64,000 nt of DNA. Origin: Bremerella sp. TYQ1 (lineage in GTDB: Bacteria > Planctomycetota > Planctomycetia > Pirellulales > Pirellulaceae). Of the stretch, positions 35,307-43,601 are shown one piece after another (the stretch's first letter is position 1; every line of letters starts with the position of its first letter). The notes under the pieces are model-generated. The model was not told the DNA's origin. It saw nothing but the letters and a program-made list of their open reading frames with translations, and did not search any database. Location of the stretch: the NCBI RefSeq assembly GCF_020150455.1, contig NZ_CP083740.1, positions 2,108,001 to 2,172,000 on the forward strand. Reading direction: 5' to 3'. Both the position numbers and the translations under genes were made by a program.

Positions 35307-36188
35307 TTAAAGCCGCAGCTTCTTTTCCAACATCGCGGCTTGATCTTCAGTCAGCGGTTGCCACTGGATATTGACGCTCGGCATCGCTTCTTTCAGTTTC
35401 GCGACGTCTGCTTCCGAGATGTCGACCTGGCTGATCTTCAGCGTCTTCAAGTTCGGCAGGTCTTTCAGCTGCGACACCGCGTCGTAGTTCAGCCGGGCCT
35501 CGGTCAGTTCCACCGTTTCTAGCGCCGGCATCTTTGTCAGCACAACGAGCGACTCGTTATCGAAGCTGGCCGGCGTATCTTTTCCCCAACTTGGCAGTCG
35601 CTGGCCTAAGCGGATCGATTCCAAGTTCTGTAGCTTCGCCAAATGTTTCAGCCCTTCGCTGGTTTCGGTGTTGTGCCACTCGCGGAAGCTTTTCAGCTGC
35701 GTCAATTGGCCGACCGCTGCCAGCGCCTCGTCTCCGGCCGTTGCCCCTGCGAACGTCAATGCTTCAAGCGATGGCAGATCTTTCAGGTGAGCCAGCCCCG
35801 AACCATTGAATGCTTCCAGCTTCCGTGACGGGTGAAAAATCGACAGCTTCTTCAGCTGCGGAAACGCCGCGAAGTGCCGGTAACCGTCGTCGGTCAGGAC
35901 GCTACCGTTGATCATGATCGCTTCCAGGTTCTTCAGTCCGCCAAGCATTTTCAGCTGTGCGTCATTCAAGTCCTTCCCACTTAATGACAGCGACTGGAGC
36001 GTCTTTAGATTGCCGATCAAGCGATACTCTTTGTCGGTATAGCCGTCGCAGTTGGCCGAAAGGGAATGCACGGCGCCATTGCGGATTTGAACTTTCGCGT
36101 TGATCTTCTCAAACGCGCCAATGTTTGGCTCGTCGGCCAGCAACAGGGCAGGGGCGAACGCCATCAACAAGCAAAGAATCGTCTTCAT
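35307..36188 (-). CDS. Secreted leucine-rich-repeat-like protein
   Basis: This 293-residue protein has a signal peptide (ILCLLMAFAPALLLADE). About eight repeats follow of the LRR type L.NL..L.L....L.D, for example LKTLQSLSLSGKDLNDAQLK, LKNLEAIMINGSVLTDDG and LPNLKTLKISQVDISEADVA. Such RNI-like proteins are common in planctomycetes and probably bind other proteins outside the cytoplasm. AAGGAG 6 bases before the ATG at 36188 supports the start. The zinc-ribbon gene follows on the same strand after 31 bases. Confidence 0.85.
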   Translation of the reverse strand: MKTILCLLMAFAPALLLADEPNIGAFEKINAKVQIRNGAVHSLSANCDGYTDKEYRLIGNLKTLQSLSLSGKDLNDAQLKMLGGLKNLEAIMINGSVLTDDGYRHFAAFPQLKKLSIFHPSRKLEAFNGSGLAHLKDLPSLEALTFAGATAGDEALAAVGQLTQLKSFREWHNTETSEGLKHLAKLQNLESIRLGQRLPSWGKDTPASFDNESLVVLTKMPALETVELTEARLNYDAVSQLKDLPNLKTLKISQVDISEADVAKLKEAMPSVNIQWQPLTEDQAAMLEKKLRL

Positions 36189-36405
36189 GGGGGCTCCTTG
36201 AAAGAATAGGGTGCTCCTATCTTCCCCGCCGCCGAACATGGTTTCAACGGTATGAGTAAGTTTTGCCCAGTGGCACAATCGAGTGGGTCATCCCGCGGCA
36301 AAATGATATCTCGAATTATCTAGGAAAAACTAGACTTACCTCAGGTCTCACGCTAGAACTAACAGCATTGCCTGCTTTCATCCTCCTGCCTGCCTGACTC
36401 CTGCC

Positions 36406-39400
36406 ATGACATATCTTCGTCGATCTTCCGCCGCGGCGACCGGTCTTCTGATTGCCGCTGCTGTAATTGCTTCGCACGCGACTGCTGACGACAACAAAAC
36501 GAAGTCGCTCAATTCGGCCAGCAACGAAGCGGTTCGCGAACATATCCGCAACTTCGAAGGGCGTGGACAAACGGCCGACTTCTCGATTCCGGCACTCTCC
36601 CCCAAAGAAGCGGAAGCCAAGTTTGTCACTCCTGACGATGTCCGTATGCAAGTCGCATTGGCCGAGCCCGACGTCCGACAGCCCGTTTGCGTCAACTTCG
36701 ACGAGCGGGGACGCATGTGGGTCGTGCAGTATCTGCAATATCCATTTCCCGCTGGACTGAAGGTGGTGAAGTACGATGAGCATCTTCGAGCCGTGTTCGA
36801 CAAAGTCCCCCCGGCTCCGCCGAACCATGATCGTGGCGCGGACAAGATCACCATTCACGAAGACACCAACGGCGACGGCATCTTCGATACGCACAAGACG
36901 TTTGTCGACGGCTTGAACATCACCACCAGCGCACTGCCTGGCCGCGGGGGCGTCTGGGTAATGAACCCACCCTACTTGTTGTTTTATCCAGACGAGAACC
37001 AGGATGACATTCCCGATGCCGATCCCGAGGTTCACCTATCTGGCTTCGGTTTGGAAGATACGCACGCGGTCGCCAACAGCTTGACATGGGGCCCCGACGG
37101 TTGGCTGTATGGTGCCCAGGGCAGTACCTGTTGGGCAACGGTCCAAGTGACGAAGAACCCTTCGCACGATCCCGTTCATTTCAAAGGGCAAGCGATCTGG
37201 CGTTATCATCCCGAGACACACCAGTTCGAGATCTTCGCCGAAGGGGGCGGCAACACGTTTGCCGTCGAGTTCGATGCCAAGGGGCGTCTTTTCTCCGGCC
37301 ACAACGGCGGCAACACCCGCGGCTTTCATTACGTTCCCGGCGGCTACTATCAGAAGAGCTGGGGCAAACATGGGGCACTGACCAATCCGCACGCGTATGG
37401 TTTTTTCCCAGCCATGAAGCATGCCCCCGCCGAGCGTTTCAGCCATACGCTGGTGAGGTATGAAAGCGACGCGTTGCCGAGCCGTTACCACGATCGCATC
37501 GTCGCCCCGGTGCCGCTGCATAACTACGTGGCAGTCTCGAAGATGTCGCCCCATGGTTCGACCTGGCAGACCGAAGATGAGTTCCATGCCATCGAAACCG
37601 ACGACGTTTGGTTCCGTCCTGTCGATATCAAAGTGGGGCCTGACGGGTGCATTTACATCGCCGACTGGTGCGACACCCGGCTCACGCATGTCGATCCGCG
37701 AGATACATGGGACCGTGCCCGGGGCCGCGTCTGGCGATTGCAGCCAACAGATTTTCCGGCGCGACAGCCAATCGATCTTCGCCAGCTTTCAACGCAGCAG
37801 CTCGTCGACATGCTGGCCAGCAAGAACAAGCTGCAGCGGCAATTAGTGCAGCGAATGCTCCGCGAACGTAAAGACACTTCCGTCGCCGACTCGCTTGTCG
37901 AAAGTCTGCCAGACGCGAACGGCCAACTGGCCCTGGAAACACTTTGGGCCATCGATGCTCTCGATCGTTACACTAGCGATGTCGCCCAAGTCGCTCTCGC
38001 TCACGACGATCCTTATGTGCGGCTATGGGGCGTACGACTTCTCAGCGAATCGCAAGCCAACGCCCTAAGCAGCAAACTATTGGCACTAACGGCCAAAGAA
38101 CCACACGCCGAAGTTTGCAGCCAACTAGCTTCCTCCGCGAAACGAATTCCGGGGCCGCTAGGCCTGGCGATGGCTCAAACGTTGGCCACGCGGGACGATC
38201 TGGCCGACGATCCTCACTTGCCGCTGCTCACATGGTGGGCGGTCGAAGCGCATGCAAACGATTCCTCTTTCAACGTCACCGAGTTCGCTACATCGCTTAC
38301 CAATAGCCAAACTGGCGAGCAGATCGTCCTGCCAAGATTAGCCCAACGTCTCGCCGCGGAAGACGACCCGCGAAGCCTCAAACAGTTGGCGTTGCTCCTG
38401 GAAAGCACACCCAAGCCGAAGTTACGTGGCCGCATGCTGCAGTCGATCGATGAAGCATTCAGTGGACGCAAGATCGACAATCTACCGAGCGAACTTCGCG
38501 AAGCAATCGTCGCCTCGGCCGCAGGCAATTCGCCGGCCCAGTTGGCCCTCTTGGTACGAGCCGGGCAACACGATGCTGAGCAGACTGCCATCGCCAAAAT
38601 GGCCACCGACAAAACGCCTCGCGCCGAACGATTGAAACTGATTCAGCTTCTCGGCCAAGTCGGTTCCGAGCAGGCTCGCGACGCTTTGGCAGCGTTGGCC
38701 CAGTCGAACGCTCGGCACGAAATCCGCATCGCTGCAATTGGTGCGCTCAGTTCGTTCCCCAGTAGTACATTGGCGGAACAGTTCGTGAAACGATATCCCA
38801 ACGAGCCAGAGGCGATTCAATCGGCGATCATCGACTATGCCACGACCAGCCCAGCGCCCGCCAAGCCGCTGCTCGACGCGATTGAAGCGCAACGCATTCC
38901 TCGATCGGCGGTCTCGGTCGACCTGGTCGAAAACCTCAAGCTGCACGGCGACCAGTCACTGAACGCGAAACTAGCAAAGCTCTGGGGCTCGACCAGGGCC
39001 ACGCCAGACGAACTGGCCGCCCAACTGGAACAGACCGCGACCATTTTGAAGACAGGCAAGGGGACCGCCGAGGAAGGGAAGCTGTTGTTCACCAAGCGGT
39101 GCGGGACGTGCCACAAGCTGTTCGGCGAAGGCTCGAGCATCGCTCCGGAGCTGACCGGCTACGAGCGGACAAACCTCGACTTCATGCTGCTTTCAATCGT
39201 CGACCCTAGCGCGGCGATTCGTGAAGAGTACACGAACTATCGCGTACTGACTGTCGACGGTCGCGTGCTGTCTGGTTTTCTGAAGAACCAGGACGACAAA
39301 ACAATCACGCTGCAAAATGCCGACAACGCAGCTTTGGTGATCCCGCGCGACGAGATTGAAGCGGGACCGCTCGCGCTGGACAAGTCGTTGATGCCGGATC

Positions 39401-39468
39401 GACTTTTGGAAGACTTAACGGCAGATCAAATTCGCGACCTGTTCGCGTACCTCCAAAGCCAGCCATGA
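36406..39468 (+). CDS. PVC-type haem-binding CxxCH protein with beta-propeller and HEAT repeats
   Basis: This 1020-residue exported protein starts with a signal peptide (GLLIAAAVIASHATAD). A large beta-propeller 'membrane-bound dehydrogenase' domain spans about residues 75-450 (VCVNFDERGRMWVVQYLQYP, HEDTNGDGIFD, ADWCDTRLTHVDPRD). Helical HEAT-like repeats follow to about 870, then a single cytochrome c site CGTCH (899-903) and the PVC tail ending YLQSQ. This architecture is typical of planctomycetes and Verrucomicrobia, and thought to act in oxidation of complex carbohydrate in the periplasm; no substrate is proven. No ribosome-binding site is evident before the ATG. Confidence 0.92.
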   Translation: MTYLRRSSAAATGLLIAAAVIASHATADDNKTKSLNSASNEAVREHIRNFEGRGQTADFSIPALSPKEAEAKFVTPDDVRMQVALAEPDVRQPVCVNFDERGRMWVVQYLQYPFPAGLKVVKYDEHLRAVFDKVPPAPPNHDRGADKITIHEDTNGDGIFDTHKTFVDGLNITTSALPGRGGVWVMNPPYLLFYPDENQDDIPDADPEVHLSGFGLEDTHAVANSLTWGPDGWLYGAQGSTCWATVQVTKNPSHDPVHFKGQAIWRYHPETHQFEIFAEGGGNTFAVEFDAKGRLFSGHNGGNTRGFHYVPGGYYQKSWGKHGALTNPHAYGFFPAMKHAPAERFSHTLVRYESDALPSRYHDRIVAPVPLHNYVAVSKMSPHGSTWQTEDEFHAIETDDVWFRPVDIKVGPDGCIYIADWCDTRLTHVDPRDTWDRARGRVWRLQPTDFPARQPIDLRQLSTQQLVDMLASKNKLQRQLVQRMLRERKDTSVADSLVESLPDANGQLALETLWAIDALDRYTSDVAQVALAHDDPYVRLWGVRLLSESQANALSSKLLALTAKEPHAEVCSQLASSAKRIPGPLGLAMAQTLATRDDLADDPHLPLLTWWAVEAHANDSSFNVTEFATSLTNSQTGEQIVLPRLAQRLAAEDDPRSLKQLALLLESTPKPKLRGRMLQSIDEAFSGRKIDNLPSELREAIVASAAGNSPAQLALLVRAGQHDAEQTAIAKMATDKTPRAERLKLIQLLGQVGSEQARDALAALAQSNARHEIRIAAIGALSSFPSSTLAEQFVKRYPNEPEAIQSAIIDYATTSPAPAKPLLDAIEAQRIPRSAVSVDLVENLKLHGDQSLNAKLAKLWGSTRATPDELAAQLEQTATILKTGKGTAEEGKLLFTKRCGTCHKLFGEGSSIAPELTGYERTNLDFMLLSIVDPSAAIREEYTNYRVLTVDGRVLSGFLKNQDDKTITLQNADNAALVIPRDEIEAGPLALDKSLMPDRLLEDLTADQIRDLFAYLQSQP

Positions 39469-39600
39469 TCGAAGCCGACGCAACGACTCTCAACCCGGCA
39501 GAGATCAGGCCAGGTGGTCGCCAGCTTGCCTAAAGCGGCCTGTCTCGCATCAGACTACCTCACTTATCAATTGCGCGGAACGAGCAGTTTTCGGTTTTGG

Positions 39601-39652
39601 AAATCTGCCAAAGTTTGCGCGAAGTCTGCGCCTTTTCTTGAAAAGTCTGCGC
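39601..39652. repeat. Helically phased direct repeats AAGTCTGCGC (operator-like)
   Basis: AAGTTTGCGC at 39611-39620 and AAGTCTGCGC at 39622-39631 and 39643-39652 share 9-10 of 10 bases. A weaker copy AAATCTGCCA is at 39601-39610. Start-to-start spacings are 10, 11 and 21 bases, close to whole helical turns, so a bound protein would occupy one face. They lie about 140 bases upstream of a TATAAT box and 300 bases before the DUF2752 gene. The rest of the 39469-39948 gap has no gene I can support. Confidence 0.45.
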
Positions 39653-39790
39653 GTCGACTCACCAACTTCACGCGTGGCAGAGGATGCTTTGGCTGGCTCC
39701 ATTACGGTGGCGCCGGTAACGATGCCTGGACTTGCTGAGAACCGGCGTCGGCAGCCTGATACTCTTGTGAAGGTCGCCTGTACACTCTTG

Positions 39791-39796
39791 TATAAT
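39791..39796 (+). promoter_or_regulatory. Candidate -10 box of the DUF2752 gene
   Basis: TATAAT is a perfect -10 hexamer. The best -35 match (TTGTGA at 39765) is 20 bases away, longer than the normal 16-18, so the promoter call is tentative. Confidence 0.3.
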
Positions 39797-39948
39797 TGTT
39801 AACGAGTCTAATTATGGCGACCGCAGCGGCATCTGACGCACCTTTCTCGAGGGAGAAAACCGTGATAGCATCGAGAGTTAGGAATTCTGTCTTGTCTGGT
39901 TTCCAGGATTCCAGTATCGTTCGCGCCCGATGGAAGAGTAATTTTGTC

Positions 39949-40383
39949 ATGGCTGAGTCCCCGCCAATTTCCCCGCTTCGCTGGTATCAGCGAATCCTCA
40001 TGGGGTTGGGAGGCTTGGTTTTGGCCATTTTACTGGCGACAGCTGCCTGGCTCACGCCAAGCTCTGCGGGGCTCGGCACGCATCAGCAACTGGGGCTTCC
40101 CCCATGCACGCTGGTGCAGTTGACCGGAACGCGTTGCCCTTCATGCGGCATGACAACAAGTTGGTCGCACTTGATGAAGGGAAACGTCTGGGGTTCGCTT
40201 AAAGCGAATACAGCAGGCTGCTTGCTAGGGCTGATTTCCCTATTCCTGGCCCCCTGGATGTTGAGCTCGGCCGTGATCGGCAGGCTCACCCTTCCAGCTC
40301 CGAGTGACGGACTGTTGATCAGCATTACTGTGCTGGTCGTCGCCGTGACGCTGGGAGACTGGCTGATACGAATCAACATGTAA
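39949..40383 (+). CDS. DUF2752 membrane protein
   Basis: This 144-residue protein matches DUF2752: after the first membrane helix it has LPPCTLVQLTGTRCPSCGMTTSW (only the segment CPSCGMTTSW is diagnostic), then GSLKANTAGCLLGLISLF. Three membrane helices are expected. The CPxCG pair may bind metal or form a disulfide; function is unknown. The ATG at 39949 has GGAAGAG about 11 bases upstream; the open frame before it includes a promoter-like region and is probably not translated. It is followed 47 bases later by a lipoprotein gene. Confidence 0.8.
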   Translation: MAESPPISPLRWYQRILMGLGGLVLAILLATAAWLTPSSAGLGTHQQLGLPPCTLVQLTGTRCPSCGMTTSWSHLMKGNVWGSLKANTAGCLLGLISLFLAPWMLSSAVIGRLTLPAPSDGLLISITVLVVAVTLGDWLIRINM

Positions 40384-40430
40384 CCAACCGACGGTTTGCA
40401 GGACGCAAGCCAGACGACATATCACCACGG

Positions 40431-41114
40431 ATGAATCAAGTCATGAACCAAGGACGGTATCGACTTTCGCCGCAACTGTTTTCCGGCATTTTGCCCCTCG
40501 GTTTGATTTGCCTGCTGCTGCTGAGCAACAGTGGCTGCGTCGGACTTCTGGCAGCCATACTGCGAGATACCGAGTACGCTCCGGCTAAGTTCAAAGGCTT
40601 GGAAGAAAAGAAAGTTGCCGTGCTTTGTGTCGCGGGACCGTCGTTCTATTCCGAGAACTCCACTTCGCGACAGCTCGCTGAACAGGTCGAATCGCAACTG
40701 GTCATGCACGTCGACGAAATCAAAATCATCCCACAGCAGAAAATCGACGACTGGAAAGACGTTTCTGGTTGGGACAACATGGACTACCGTGAAGCCGGTA
40801 AGTCACTGAAAGCGGACATGGTGATTGCCATCGACCTGGCCCGCTTCGAGATCCAGCCCAACCCAGGCGTCTATAAAGGGACCGCCGAATTCGTGGTCTC
40901 GGTTTACGACATCAATCATGACGGCAAACTGGTTTTCCAGGACACCCCGAGCCCTGTCGAATTCCCGCTCAATGGGTTGGCCTCGGAAGTTAGCAGCGAA
41001 CGTCAGTTCCGTAACTCGTTCCTCCGCCTGCTTTCGCACCGCATTTCACGCAATTTCTACAAGTACAATGTCCGCGAAGACTTGATGCTGGACCAGTCGT
41101 TTGTGTCCAACTAA
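40431..41114 (+). CDS. Lipoprotein of unknown function
   Basis: This 227-residue protein has a lipoprotein signal (LICLLLLSNSGC, lipobox cysteine at residue 36). The mature part looks like a periplasmic alpha/beta domain (KKVAVLCVAGPS, VISIDLARFE-like strand). It resembles planctomycete lipoproteins that contain a nucleotide- or CsgG-like fold, but I cannot assign a family. ATG codons at 40431 and 40443 are both possible; neither has a good ribosome-binding site. It probably forms a unit with the DUF2752 gene. Confidence 0.7.
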   Translation: MNQVMNQGRYRLSPQLFSGILPLGLICLLLLSNSGCVGLLAAILRDTEYAPAKFKGLEEKKVAVLCVAGPSFYSENSTSRQLAEQVESQLVMHVDEIKIIPQQKIDDWKDVSGWDNMDYREAGKSLKADMVIAIDLARFEIQPNPGVYKGTAEFVVSVYDINHDGKLVFQDTPSPVEFPLNGLASEVSSERQFRNSFLRLLSHRISRNFYKYNVREDLMLDQSFVSN

Positions 41115-41140
41115 GGGCACAAACAGAAGGTTCGGAAAAG

Positions 41141-41169
41141 TTGACCGGTTCGAAAACAGCGTCTACCAT
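41141..41169 (+). promoter_or_regulatory. Sigma-70-type promoter of the alpha/beta hydrolase gene
   Basis: TTGACC (41141-41146), a 17-base spacer and TACCAT (41164-41169) lie just after the stop of the lipoprotein gene, leaving a leader of about 75 bases. Confidence 0.55.
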
Positions 41170-41249
41170 TTAGTAAAGTCAATTGCAGACTTACGTTGCG
41201 TCGCTTTGACGCCCTTTTCCAACAGAACCTCTCAACCCATCCGGCCAAG

Positions 41250-42182
41250 ATGCGTTTGCTATTAATCCCGCTGACAGTCGCCCTGTGCGCGTTTTTCGCT
41301 TTGGAACCTTCCCTTGTCCATGCTCAGGGCAAGAGCAAGAAGGAAATTCCACCTCCGGAAGCGATCACCGTTTCGACTAAGGATGGCATGATCATCCACG
41401 GTACGTACTTCGGGAGCAACCTCGGCAAGAAAGCGATCCCCGTGATCATGCTTCCAGGCTGGGAACGCAGCCAGAAAGATCTCACCGGGTTAGCGCTGGC
41501 AATGCAGAAAGAAGGCCTCGCCGTTTTGACGGTCGATCTTCGCGGCCACGGCAACAGCAAGTCGATCCAAGGTCCCGGCGGTCAGATCGTGGAAATCGAC
41601 TTGGACCGAATTCGCGCCAGCGACTTTGAAGCGTTCGTCGCCCAAGACCTGGAGGCCGTGAAAGGCTTCCTGATGCAAGAGAACAACAAGGGCAATTTGA
41701 ACATCGAGATGCTGACGATTGTCGGCTGCGATTTCAGTGCGACGGCTGCTTTGAATTTTGCCGCTCAAGACTGGAGCTGGCCCATCCTGCCGGCCATGAA
41801 GCAAGGGCAAGACGTGAAAGGCTTGATCCTGGTTTCGCCACCGAAAACCTTCAAGGGTTTCAACGCAAACCGTGCCCTGCAAGTGCCAGCGGTGAAGAAC
41901 GAACTGTCGATCATGATCATTGCCGGTCAGCAAGATCGCACGAGCTTCAGCGATGCGAAGCGTGTTTTCAGCTCGATCGATAAGATTCGCCAGAAGACGG
42001 TTACCGACTCGAAAGATCGTACTGTCTTTTTCGCCGCGAAACCGACAGGCCTGGAAGGGACCGACCTACTTGTCGATCCTCGCTCGAACTGCCTGAAGGA
42101 CATCCTGTTTTTCACGAAGGTCCACCTCGCCGAGCTGCAATCGAGCGATCCTTGGACCGATCGCACGACTCCGCTTAACTAG
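41250..42182 (+). CDS. Secreted alpha/beta-hydrolase-fold protein with altered catalytic residues
   Basis: This 310-residue protein has a signal peptide (LTVALCAFFALEPSLVHAQ). An alpha/beta-hydrolase core follows with the oxyanion segment PVIMLPGWERS and VDLRGHGNS. At the nucleophile elbow the usual GxSxG is VGCDFSA, with D161 in the nucleophile position. Near the C terminus, where relatives carry HGT with the catalytic histidine, there is GLEGTDLL with E269. It may be non-catalytic, a binding protein, or use other residues. The ATG at 41250 starts the signal peptide. Confidence 0.75.
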   Translation: MRLLLIPLTVALCAFFALEPSLVHAQGKSKKEIPPPEAITVSTKDGMIIHGTYFGSNLGKKAIPVIMLPGWERSQKDLTGLALAMQKEGLAVLTVDLRGHGNSKSIQGPGGQIVEIDLDRIRASDFEAFVAQDLEAVKGFLMQENNKGNLNIEMLTIVGCDFSATAALNFAAQDWSWPILPAMKQGQDVKGLILVSPPKTFKGFNANRALQVPAVKNELSIMIIAGQQDRTSFSDAKRVFSSIDKIRQKTVTDSKDRTVFFAAKPTGLEGTDLLVDPRSNCLKDILFFTKVHLAELQSSDPWTDRTTPLN

Positions 42183-42208
42183 CGGACGCTATCTCTTTTC
42201 GGCCAATG

Positions 42209-42238
42209 GCCGCCGGGACTGCTTAGGTCCCCGGCGGC
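42209..42238. terminator. GC-rich hairpin at convergent gene ends
   Basis: GCCGCCGGGAC and GTCCCCGGCGGC arms form a stable stem between the hydrolase gene (+) and the LysM gene (-), overlapping the latter's stop codon. No clear T-tract follows on either side, so factor-independent termination is uncertain. Confidence 0.45.
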
Positions 42239-43107
42239 GAAAGTGTCGTCCATGGATTGCTTCCACCGCGATTCTCACTGGCGGTGGAAACGGGACGAAG
42301 CCGCGTCATTGGCTGGACTTTCTCGGTTAGCTGCGGCGCCTGATCGGCTGTTTGCGTGCTTGGAATCGTCAGTGTGACTCCAATCGGCAACAGGTCAGGA
42401 GAATCGAGTTGCCCTCGATTCGCACGATAGATCGTATCCGCGAGAAGCGGATCGCCGAGGTACTTCTCGGCGATCGACTCCAAGCTGTCACCATCGCGTA
42501 CGCGGTGCTCCCGCGTTATGTTGGAACCGCTGTTGCTTGTGCCATGATTCGGCGGAGCAATGCGGGGCAGGGGAGTGAACTGCTGCTGGACTTGCGTCGC
42601 CGGCAGTTCAGGTTTCATTACTTGCCGCGTGGCGATTACCGGGGATGTCACCGTTGGCGGCAAGGGTTTGGCCGATCCAGGAATTTCGATTGGCACCACG
42701 GCATGGCTAGCCGTGCGCGGAGTTCCTGGGGCTTCTACACGAGAAGCCAACGAGACGTTGCCGACCTGGTTGATCGGAACATCGGCCAGAATTGGTTGAG
42801 CCGCGATCGGCCGAGCTACTTCCATGTCCATCGACAGAGAAGGAATCTTCGCCGGATTATCGAGACCCATGCTGCGATCGCCGCGCGGTGTGAGCGTCAC
42901 GACGTCAGGGCGGGAGACTTGCTGCTCCCAATACTGCTGCGAGTTGAACTGAGCTTCAACCGATGGCTGAGCCGTTGACTCTTGAGCAGTGTTAGCCTCG
43001 GGCGGTGCCTGAGGCGGAGTACTCCATGCCGACCAATAGGGCATGGCGGAACCAAGGCCAATCACTCCTAGTGCGGCCATGGTAAGAAACTTGGAATCGC
43101 CGTTCAT
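42223..43107 (-). CDS. Membrane-anchored LysM-domain protein
   Basis: This 294-residue protein has an N-terminal hydrophobic segment (FLTMAALGVIGLGSAMPYWS) and a long proline-, glutamine- and threonine-rich linker of about 170 residues. A LysM domain lies near residues 202-250 (HRVRDGDSLESIAEKYLGD, YRANRGQL, LPIGVTLTIP). LysM domains bind peptidoglycan or chitin-like glycans, so the protein probably contacts the cell wall. A disordered tail follows. No catalytic domain is present. The 494 bases upstream to the SecDF terminator contain no gene I can support. Confidence 0.82.
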   Translation of the reverse strand: MNGDSKFLTMAALGVIGLGSAMPYWSAWSTPPQAPPEANTAQESTAQPSVEAQFNSQQYWEQQVSRPDVVTLTPRGDRSMGLDNPAKIPSLSMDMEVARPIAAQPILADVPINQVGNVSLASRVEAPGTPRTASHAVVPIEIPGSAKPLPPTVTSPVIATRQVMKPELPATQVQQQFTPLPRIAPPNHGTSNSGSNITREHRVRDGDSLESIAEKYLGDPLLADTIYRANRGQLDSPDLLPIGVTLTIPSTQTADQAPQLTEKVQPMTRLRPVSTASENRGGSNPWTTLSPPGT

Positions 43108-43238
43108 CTTGCGTACCGTCGTCTTGGGGAGTCACGTGTACGCATTCCATTGCATTACTTATCGAAGACCATCCTGATACTTCGCTTCATCGACGCATGC
43201 TAGCGTCGGGCTCCTTAGTTTTTAGAGGTCCCATTCAC

Positions 43239-43324
43239 GTTTTTCGCAGGACGAAGGTACGAACATAATCGACGCACGCATCAGGTAAACTTTGCGTTGG
43301 AAAGCTTTAACGCCTGCGAAAAAC
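43239..43324. repeat. 12-bp perfect inverted repeat with 62-base interior
   Basis: GTTTTTCGCAGG (43239-43250) is matched exactly by CCTGCGAAAAAC (43313-43324) in the gap between the LysM gene and the SecDF terminator. It could be a stem of a non-coding RNA or a remnant of a small mobile element. Apart from this repeat and the SecDF terminator, I see nothing in 43108-43601. Confidence 0.5.
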
Positions 43325-43524
43325 CGAGCGAACATACCAGTTGAAACAAGGTGCCGCCGCCACAAGAGACGAGCGAAGACCAGTCGCCCGACTCGACGGA
43401 AACCAAAGGGCCAAGCACATGCCGGCAGCGGCACCTGATTCAACTAGAAGGAACAATGCTCACTACATCCCAGTACGCGATGCTTGCGCGGCGCAGTTCG
43501 AGTGACCGTCGACGAATCCGGCGC

Positions 43525-43559
43525 AAAAAAAGAAGGCGGCATCACAAGATGCCGCCTTC
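43525..43559 (-). terminator. Intrinsic terminator of the yajC-secDF unit
   Basis: GAAGGCGGCAT and ATGCCGCCTTC form an 11-bp stem; on the minus strand it is followed by seven T. It lies 43 bases after the secDF stop. Confidence 0.92.
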
Positions 43560-43601
43560 GTAAAGTTTAACGGTTAGCAAAGCTGAGGGCTTTCGCCGCG
43601 A

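Noticed and set aside
39702..39950. 82-codon minus-strand frame before the DUF2752 gene
   Set aside because: A GGGGA lies upstream, but the frame crosses the likely promoter of the opposite gene and no family resemblance is seen.
43222..43443. 73-codon minus-strand frame spanning the 12-bp inverted repeat
   Set aside because: No ribosome-binding site and it lies beyond the SecDF terminator; composition is unlike neighbouring genes.
43447..43563. Small arginine-rich plus-strand frame before the SecDF terminator
   Set aside because: Its last codons are formed by the terminator hairpin of the opposite gene, and its AAGGA is only 3 bases from the ATG.
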